A stretch of 36,787 nucleotides of DNA from Myxococcales bacterium. GTDB taxonomy: Bacteria; Myxococcota; Polyangia; Polyangiales; Polyangiaceae. Each line of letters opens with the position of its first letter. Within the stretch, counting starts at the first letter, position 1. The notes under the pieces are model-generated. The model did not search any database. It was not told the origin of the DNA and saw only the letters and a list, made by a program, of their open reading frames with translations. Of this stretch, positions 31,495-36,787 are shown piece by piece. The stretch lies in the NCBI GenBank assembly GCA_003151595.1, contig PLXW01000019.1:1-36787 (forward strand). The letters run 5' to 3'. The position numbers and the translations under genes are program-made.

Positions 31495-32102
31495 GCCGCG
31501 CGGTGATCAGGGGCGCGCTCCTGGCGATCGGGCTCGTGCCGTTCGCGCTGGTTGCGTGCGGGGGCGACACGGTTTCTCAAGGGGGCGGCGCTCCGGCGGC
31601 CGCGAAGCCCGTGGCGTCGATCGCGCCGGCGGCTTCGACCAAGGTTGGGCCTGAGTACAACGAGAGTGACTTCGTGGAGAACGATCGCAACCGCGACCCG
31701 TTCCGCACCTACGCCACCCTGTTCGTCGAAGGTCAGAAGAAGACGTTCGACGCGCAACGGAAGGTGCTCCTGAGCCAGTTCTCGCTCGAGGAGCTGAAGC
31801 TCGTGGCCATCGTGCAAGGGGGGGATTATCCGCGGGCCATGGTCGTCGACCCGCACGGTAAGGGGAGCGTCTTGAAGCGCGGTGACTTCGTCGGCCGCGC
31901 GGAGACGGTGCACACCGGCGGCACGAACGGGACCGACTATCAGGTGAACTGGCGCGTCGATCGCGTGCGCGACGGCGACGTCGTCTTCATCCGCGAAGAT
32001 CAGGCGCAGCCGAACATCGCCCCGGCCACGCGCGTCGTGCCGTTGCACCCCGAAGCGACGACGACGAACGACCAAGATCAGAACGACGACTCGAAGCTCT
32101 AG
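31491..32102 (+). CDS. pilP: Type IV pilus lipoprotein PilP
   Basis: 203 residues, ATG overlapping the pilO stop (ATGA). The signal peptide ends LVAC (Cys23), so it is lipidated. An Ala/Pro/Ser spacer is followed by the PilP domain: DRNRDPFRTYATLF, QFSLEELKLVAIVQGGD, PRAMVVDPHGKGSVLKRGDF and VFIRE. PilP ties the PilN/PilO complex to the N domains of the PilQ secretin. The tail is Thr/Asn/Asp rich and probably flexible. A 282-bp gap before pilQ breaks the otherwise tight spacing of the cluster. Confidence 0.9.
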   Translation: MSRAVIRGALLAIGLVPFALVACGGDTVSQGGGAPAAAKPVASIAPAASTKVGPEYNESDFVENDRNRDPFRTYATLFVEGQKKTFDAQRKVLLSQFSLEELKLVAIVQGGDYPRAMVVDPHGKGSVLKRGDFVGRAETVHTGGTNGTDYQVNWRVDRVRDGDVVFIREDQAQPNIAPATRVVPLHPEATTTNDQDQNDDSKL

Positions 32103-32384
32103 CGCCGACGCGCGCGCGCAGATTCGCGCTCCCGTTCGCGCTCCCATCGCTGTTCCAAACGTCCTTCTCTCTCGCGCTCCGCGTGCGAGGGCGAGGGCGA
32201 GGCCACGCGCGACCACGTGTGTCGACGCGCCGGGGGTGATTGACGATGCCTCTCCCAAACGCAAAACCACAAATCGGCTCGCCACAAATTGGCCTCTTCC
32301 AGATCGCGCGTTCTACCGTTCGTTTCGCACGGCTCTCTTTCTGCTTTTCGTTCGAGCCGTTCGCACCCTGCCGAGGAGCCACGC
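32103..32384 (+). promoter_or_regulatory. pilP-pilQ intergenic region with direct repeats
   Basis: No gene is seen in these 282 bp. CCACAAATCGGC (32267-32278) and CCACAAATTGGC (32282-32293) form a direct repeat, 11 of 12 identical, 15 bp apart. TTCGCGCTCCC occurs twice in a row near 32123-32146. The stretch after 32250 is richer in A/T than the surrounding genes. These features fit a pilQ promoter or regulator site, so the secretin may be expressed separately from pilMNOP. No clear -35/-10 pair was found. Confidence 0.4.
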
Positions 32385-34715
32385 ATGCGCGGGTTCAATA
32401 AAATGCGCACGAAGACAATTGGAGTGCTGAACACGATCGCGATCGTGCTGTCGGCGACGGTGGCCAGCGCCAGTGGGCCCGATGGAGCGCCCAATCACGT
32501 GCGCGAAGTGAAGGTTCACGCCGACGCGCTCGTGCCCGGAGGCACCGAGATCGAAGTCGTCGGCTCGGGGCCGCCAACGTTCAGCGTGCGCGTCGCAGAC
32601 GGGGGCACGAAGCTCATCGTCGATCTCGCGAACACCGACGTCATCGGAGCTCCCGAGGCGATCACCAAGGCAGAAGGCGTGGTCGGCACCGTGCTCACGC
32701 AAGGGTTCCGCACCGACGCGGGCGCGCAGGCGCGGTTGATCGTGAGCCTGGCCAAGCAGGCGAGCTACCGGCTGAAGGCCGACGGGAACACGCTGCGCGT
32801 CACGCTCGCGCCGAGCGCCGTGACCACGAGCGCGGCCACGGTCGAGGTGCCGCTCCCGGTCGATCCGACGAAAGCGCCGACGACCGCAGCCGCGGTCACG
32901 TCCGCGTCCGCCGCCGTCGAGGACGTGCGCTTCGAGCACAAAGGAAACAAGGATCGCGTCATCGTCGCGATGAGCGCGATCCCGGCGTACGCCATGACGC
33001 CGGGCCCCTCGGGTCGCCTGCGTCTCGAGCTGCGCGGCGCGAAGTTGGCGACCGCGAAGCTCGCGCGATCGCTCGACGTGAGCGAGATGCGCGGCGCGGT
33101 CCACACCGTGGCCACGTTCGCCGACGGAACGAACGGCGCGATCGTCGAGATCGATCGCGCGGGGACGGCGCAAGGCGTCGTCACGGTCGAAGGTACCGCG
33201 CTCGTGTGGTCGTTCGATCGACCGACGAACCCGTCCGTCTCGATCGGCCAAGGCGTCGTGGTCGGCACGAATCACTCGGTGACCGTCGAACGCGACGACG
33301 CACTCGCGCCGATGCCGCGCATCCAGACCGGCATGCACGACGACGGCAGGGTGGAGACGACGGGCGGTAGCCAGGCCGGCTTCACCTCGAGTCTGCGCGC
33401 GCAAGAGCGTCCGTACAGCGGGCGTCGCGTGGACCTCGATTTTCAGAGCGCCGACATTCACAGCATCCTGCGTCTGCTCGCGGATGTCGGGCACGTGAAC
33501 ATCGTCACCGCCGACGACGTGGGCGGCACGGTGACGATTCGCATGAACAACGTCCCCTGGGATCAGGGGCTCGACGTCGTGCTCTCGGCCAAGGGGTTGG
33601 GGATGGTTCGCACCGGGAACCTGATCCGCGTCGCGCCGCTGGCGCAGCTCCAGAAAGAGCGCGAGCTCCGCATCGCGCAGCAACGCGCCGAGCTCGACTT
33701 GATGCCGCTCGAGATGCGGCTCGTCCAGATCAGCTACGCGAAGGCCGTGGAAATTCAGGGGCGCGCGCGCGAGCTCCTGTCGTCGCGCGGATCGATCTCG
33801 GTCGACGAGCGCACCAACACCGTCATCGCTCGCGACATCCCCGGCAACTTGAACCGCGTCGAGGAGCTGATTCGCTCGCTCGACACGCAGACGCCGCAGG
33901 TGCTCATCGAGGCGCGCATCGTCGAAGCCACGAGCAACTACCTGCGCGACGTCGGCATCCAGTGGGGCGGCGACACGACCTTCAGCGAAGCCACCGGCAA
34001 CCCGACCGGCATCGCCTTCCCGTCGCGCGTCACCGCGGCCGGCGGCGCCTCCGACGGCAACACGCCGACGGCAGGTCTCTCGCCGTTCTCGAACACCGTT
34101 TCGCAGCCGAACTTCGCGGTCAACTTGCCGGCGGCCGTCGGCACCGGGCAAGGCGGCGCGCTCGGCCTGTCGTTCGGATCGATCGACAACAACTTCAACT
34201 TGAACCTGCGCCTCACGGCGGCCGAGACCAGCGGTCTCGTACGCATCGTGTCGAGCCCGCGCATCTTGACCCTCAACAACAAGATCGCGCGCATCAACCA
34301 GGGCACGTTGATTCCGTTCTCGCAGGTCAGCGCGCAAGGCGTTCAGACCACCTTCCAAGAGGCCAAGCTCCAGCTCCTCGTCACGCCTCACGTGACGGCC
34401 GAGGGCTCGGTCTCGATGCACATGAAGGTCAATCGCGACGAGCCGAACTTCAACCAGACGGCCGCGAACGGCGCGCCCACCATCCTGAAGCGCGAGGCGG
34501 AGACCGATCTCCTCGTGATGGACGGACACACGGCGGTCATCGGCGGAATCTTCACGCGCAACACCGGTCGGAACCTCGATCAGGTGCCGTTCTTCGGAGA
34601 CATTCCGATCATCGGCATCCTGTTCCAGCACCGCAAGGCGAACGACACGCGCAACGAGCTCGTGATCTTCATCACGCCGCGCATCGTGAACCGCGCGGAG
34701 TCGATCGGGCACTGA
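32385..34715 (+). CDS. pilQ: Type IV pilus secretin PilQ
   Basis: 776 residues. The signal peptide (about 1-25, ending ATVASA) is followed by two AMIN-type beta domains (about 40-130 and 175-280, possible peptidoglycan binding), a short linker, the N0/N1 modules (from about 345: RRVDLDFQSADIHSILRLL, VTIRMNNVPWDQGLDVVL, and LVQISYAKAVEIQGRARELL) and the secretin barrel with VLIEARIVEATSNYLRDVGI and the closing VPFFGDIPIIGILFQHRK and ELVIFITPRIV. PilQ forms the outer-membrane ring through which the pilus passes. The ATG at 32385 has GAGGAG 7 nt upstream and starts a clean signal peptide; longer in-frame starts at 32289 do not. Confidence 0.93.
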   Translation: MRGFNKMRTKTIGVLNTIAIVLSATVASASGPDGAPNHVREVKVHADALVPGGTEIEVVGSGPPTFSVRVADGGTKLIVDLANTDVIGAPEAITKAEGVVGTVLTQGFRTDAGAQARLIVSLAKQASYRLKADGNTLRVTLAPSAVTTSAATVEVPLPVDPTKAPTTAAAVTSASAAVEDVRFEHKGNKDRVIVAMSAIPAYAMTPGPSGRLRLELRGAKLATAKLARSLDVSEMRGAVHTVATFADGTNGAIVEIDRAGTAQGVVTVEGTALVWSFDRPTNPSVSIGQGVVVGTNHSVTVERDDALAPMPRIQTGMHDDGRVETTGGSQAGFTSSLRAQERPYSGRRVDLDFQSADIHSILRLLADVGHVNIVTADDVGGTVTIRMNNVPWDQGLDVVLSAKGLGMVRTGNLIRVAPLAQLQKERELRIAQQRAELDLMPLEMRLVQISYAKAVEIQGRARELLSSRGSISVDERTNTVIARDIPGNLNRVEELIRSLDTQTPQVLIEARIVEATSNYLRDVGIQWGGDTTFSEATGNPTGIAFPSRVTAAGGASDGNTPTAGLSPFSNTVSQPNFAVNLPAAVGTGQGGALGLSFGSIDNNFNLNLRLTAAETSGLVRIVSSPRILTLNNKIARINQGTLIPFSQVSAQGVQTTFQEAKLQLLVTPHVTAEGSVSMHMKVNRDEPNFNQTAANGAPTILKREAETDLLVMDGHTAVIGGIFTRNTGRNLDQVPFFGDIPIIGILFQHRKANDTRNELVIFITPRIVNRAESIGH

Positions 34716-34719
34716 CTGC

Positions 34720-34748
34720 TTGCTGAGCCGGGGGGTCCCGGGTTAGCT
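34720..34748 (+). promoter_or_regulatory. Candidate promoter between pilQ and the next gene
   Basis: TTGCTG (34720-34725) and TTAGCT (34743-34748) are 17 bp apart. The -10-like box ends 7 nt before the ATG, so the transcript would be leaderless, and no Shine-Dalgarno sequence is present. A small hairpin CCGGG/CCCGG lies between the boxes. Both hexamers match the consensus only partly. Confidence 0.3.
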
Positions 34749-34755
34749 CGCGCGC

Positions 34756-35913
34756 ATGCGTGCTTCGCGGGCGACTGCGTCGGCGGCGGCGTCAACGGCG
34801 GCCGCGGCGTGCGCCGTGTTCGTCACGGTCGTCGTTCGCGCGCAGCCATTGGCGGACGTCGCGCGGCGGCCGGTGACGTGGCGTGCGCCGGCCGGGTGTC
34901 CGAGCGAAGATGCGGTGAATGTGGAGGTGGCGAGCCTGCTCGCGGGCTCGAACGCGGCGCCGGTGAACGCGAACGCCGAGGTGGAGCACGCGGGCGCGTC
35001 GTGGCGCGTGGTCGTCACGATGAACGGCGGCGTGCGGCGCCTGGAGGCGAGCTCGTGTCGCGCGCTCGCGGAGGCCACGGAGCTCATCGTGGCCATGGCG
35101 GTGGACCCGGCGCGCGTGGCGCAGAACCGCACGGCGCAAGCCGCGACCGTCGATGCGGGAGCGGCGCCCGTCGTCGTGGTTGCTGACGCTGCGCCGTCGT
35201 CGTTCGATGCGAGCCTGGTCGACGCGGCGATCGTCGCGGTCGTCGACGCGTCGCCTCCGCCCGTCGTGCCGATGGCCCCCCCGCCCGTCACCCCCGCGCC
35301 CGTCGCGCCTCCGCCCGTCGCGAATGCCGAGCCACCCGATGCGTCCGCGCCCGTCGATGCAACGGCGCCGTCTCCGCGTGCGTCATCGCCGTCTCCCTCA
35401 TCGAGATCGCACACGACCTTCGCGGCCACGGCCCTCGGCGCGATCGATCTCGGCACGCTCCCCGCACCCGGCGTCGGCCCCTCCATCGGCTTTGCCTGGA
35501 CGCCCCTGCACTTTCGCTTCGAGCTGGCCGGCGCCTACTTCTTCCCCGACTCGACGCGCCCCGCGCCCATCTCGCTGGCCGTGGAGCGCTTCACGATGCT
35601 CACCGTCGCCGCCCGCGCCTGCTACCTCGCGCGCGCCGACTCGTTCGAAGCGGGGCCGTGCCTCGAAGCCGAGGTCGTCTCGGTACACGGAGAGGGCATC
35701 GTCGCGCTCCCGTCGAGCGGCTCCAGCGGATGGGTGGCCCCCGGCGCCGGGCTCTTCGGCGCCTGGCGCTTTGCGCAATCGTTGGCCGTCGTCGGGCGCC
35801 TCGACGCGCTCATCCCCACGATTCGACCCGACTTTCAGGTCGATGGGGCGACCCTCCACCGCCCGGCCTTTCTCACGGGCCGCCTGTCGCTCGGCGCCGA
35901 GCTACGCTTTTAG
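34756..35913 (+). CDS. Unknown secreted Ala/Pro-rich protein with possible C-terminal barrel
   Basis: 385 residues, family not recognised. A hydrophobic N-terminus (about 1-30, Ala-rich, ending VVVRAQP) looks like a signal peptide. A small domain with two cysteines (GCPSEDAVNVEVASLL, SSCRALAEATELIVAMAV) follows, then a long Asp/Ala/Val and Pro-rich linker (about 130-220), and a C-terminal half with alternating beta pattern (ATALGAIDLGTLP, FRFELAGAYFFPD, LTVAARACYLARAD, GRLSLGAELRF) that ends in Phe, as outer-membrane barrels do. It stands directly before an ECF sigma gene (14 nt), suggesting a functional link, a frequent arrangement in Polyangia as far as can be inferred. Confidence 0.6.
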   Translation: MRASRATASAAASTAAAACAVFVTVVVRAQPLADVARRPVTWRAPAGCPSEDAVNVEVASLLAGSNAAPVNANAEVEHAGASWRVVVTMNGGVRRLEASSCRALAEATELIVAMAVDPARVAQNRTAQAATVDAGAAPVVVVADAAPSSFDASLVDAAIVAVVDASPPPVVPMAPPPVTPAPVAPPPVANAEPPDASAPVDATAPSPRASSPSPSSRSHTTFAATALGAIDLGTLPAPGVGPSIGFAWTPLHFRFELAGAYFFPDSTRPAPISLAVERFTMLTVAARACYLARADSFEAGPCLEAEVVSVHGEGIVALPSSGSSGWVAPGAGLFGAWRFAQSLAVVGRLDALIPTIRPDFQVDGATLHRPAFLTGRLSLGAELRF

Positions 35914-35927
35914 TCACGGGCTCCTGG

Positions 35928-36599
35928 ATGACCGGCCACTCCACTGACGTGCCTTTCGGGTCCGCCGCGGTGGAAGCTCTCCCAGAGAGCCGTCGCGACG
36001 GCGCGCATCCCCTTGCGCCCGCGCCCGAACGGCATCGCTTCGAGGACGTGTACGCAGAGCACTTTCCGTTCGTCTGGCGGAGCGTGCGCCGGCTCGGCGT
36101 CGACGCGAGCGCGGTCGACGACGTGGTGCAGGAGATCTTTCTCGTGGTTCATCGGAGGCTCGCGGAGTTCGAGGCGCGCGCGTCGATGAAGACGTGGTTG
36201 TTCGGGATCGCGCTGTTCACCGTGAAGCAGCATCGCCGCACGCTCCGGCGAAAGCCCGCACAGCTCGGCGGAAGCGCGGCGATGGATCCCGACGTCGACG
36301 CCGTGCGCGACGTGAACGATCGCGGACCGCACGAGCAAGCGACGCAGCGCGAAGCCGTTCGAACGTTGCACTCGCTGCTCGACGAGCTCGACGACGACAA
36401 GCGCGCCGTGCTGGTGCTCTCGGAGCTCGAACAGATGACCGTCCCGGAGATCGCAGAAGCAGTGGAGGCGAACGTGAACACGGTGTACTCGCGGTTGCGC
36501 GCGGCGCGTCGCGAGCTGGATGCGGCGGTGGCCCGGCATCGCGCGCGGAGTGCGCACGGCGCGCATGGTGAGAACGTGAACGGGAGGAGCGAGCCATGA
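35928..36599 (+). CDS. ECF-type RNA polymerase sigma factor
   Basis: 223 residues. Region 2 (about 40-105: HFPFVWRSVRRLGVD, DDVVQEIFLVVHRRL, MKTWLFGIALFTVKQHRR) and region 4 (about 150-205: LLDELDDDKRAVLVLSELEQ, MTVPEIAEAVEANVNTVYSR helix-turn-helix) are both clear, with no region 1 or 3, as in extracytoplasmic-function sigma factors. The N-terminal 35 residues are extra and Pro/Arg-rich. The ATG at 35928 was chosen; an upstream in-frame ORF start at 35658 lies inside the preceding gene. The stop overlaps the ATG of a downstream membrane-associated protein (ATGA), the usual place of an anti-sigma factor. Confidence 0.88.
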   Translation: MTGHSTDVPFGSAAVEALPESRRDGAHPLAPAPERHRFEDVYAEHFPFVWRSVRRLGVDASAVDDVVQEIFLVVHRRLAEFEARASMKTWLFGIALFTVKQHRRTLRRKPAQLGGSAAMDPDVDAVRDVNDRGPHEQATQREAVRTLHSLLDELDDDKRAVLVLSELEQMTVPEIAEAVEANVNTVYSRLRAARRELDAAVARHRARSAHGAHGENVNGRSEP

Positions 36600-36787
36600 G
36601 TCGCCTGAGCGTTGACTCGAGAGCGCTGCTCGACGCAGCCCGCGACGGCGACGAGCCGACGACGGCGGATCGCGCGCGCGTGCGGTCGGGCCTCGCGCGG
36701 AAGATCGCGCTGGGAGCGGCGGTGGGCGCGGTGGCGGTGACGGCGACACACGCGGCCACGGGCGCAACCGCCGCGACGAGCGCGGCG
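36596..36787 (+). CDS. Putative anti-sigma-like membrane protein (5' part only)
   Basis: Only the first 64 codons are in the window. The ATG overlaps the sigma-factor stop and has GGGAGGAG upstream, so it is well supported. A charged N-terminal segment (VDSRALLDAARDGDEPT, ADRARVRSGLARKIA) is followed by an Ala/Gly-rich hydrophobic stretch (about 38-60) that may be a transmembrane helix. The N-terminus is short for a zinc-binding anti-sigma domain and has no Cys. The role as partner of the sigma factor is inferred from coupling alone. Confidence 0.65.
   Translation, partial: MSRLSVDSRALLDAARDGDEPTTADRARVRSGLARKIALGAAVGAVAVTATHAATGATAATSAA

Noticed and set aside
32313..34712. 799-residue minus-strand ORF
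   Set aside because: Antisense of pilQ, whose secretin motifs are unambiguous.

Overview
The window is high-GC, densely packed bacterial chromosome. Its gene set (a complete pilMNOPQ run, eukaryotic-like Ser/Thr kinases with extra sensor or repeat domains, a DUF4388 protein, Pro/Ala-rich secreted proteins, ECF sigma factor with a coupled membrane protein, GTG/TTG starts and many 4-nt overlaps) points to Myxococcota, probably the Polyangia/Sorangiineae side. This is inferred from gene content and composition; there is no rRNA or tRNA to confirm it.

Layout. 1-2404 (minus): an outer-membrane beta-barrel protein followed by apolipoprotein N-acyltransferase (lnt, 3' end outside the window), with a 99-bp palindromic repeat inserted in frame inside lnt. 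2659-8443 (plus): rlmI-type rRNA methyltransferase, HAD phosphatase, argD, and a P1B-type ATPase homologue that has lost nearly every catalytic motif. 8671-14801 (plus): a Ser/Thr kinase with a HEAT-like tail, translationally coupled to a large HD-like/DUF4388/TPR protein. 14821-17011 (minus): zinc-ribbon Ser/Thr kinase followed by an MscS-type channel. 17077-19923 (plus): an unknown membrane protein and a PolX/PHP protein, separated by a degenerate 21-bp tandem repeat. 20113-21449 (plus): a DUF4398 lipoprotein and an OmpA-family lipoprotein behind a near-perfect sigma-54 promoter, closed by a hairpin terminator. 21529-25170 (plus): RluA-type pseudouridine synthase and a large phosphodiester-glycosidase-like protein. 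25187-29027 (minus): LysM/M15-type peptidoglycan hydrolase and an M1 aminopeptidase lipoprotein. 29208-34715 (plus): pilM, pilN, pilO, pilP, pilQ. 34756-36787 (plus): an unknown secreted protein, an ECF sigma factor and the start of a coupled membrane protein.

How the genes work together. Much of the window serves the cell envelope: lipoprotein maturation (Lnt), outer-membrane barrels and lipoproteins, a peptidoglycan hydrolase, a mechanosensitive channel and the type IV pilus alignment complex and secretin. Regulatory genes (two kinases, HD/DUF4388 protein, ECF sigma) lie between them.

Most notable: three proteins keep the fold and length of a catalytic family but lack its active-site residues: the P1B ATPase homologue (phosphorylated Asp, TGE, CPC, TGD and GDGxND motifs all changed), the polymerase half of PolX (both metal-binding Asp changed) and the HD-GYP-like domain of the DUF4388 protein. 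The ATPase homologue is the best candidate for an undescribed system, possibly a metal-responsive membrane sensor or scaffold. All calls come from reading the sequence; no database search was run.
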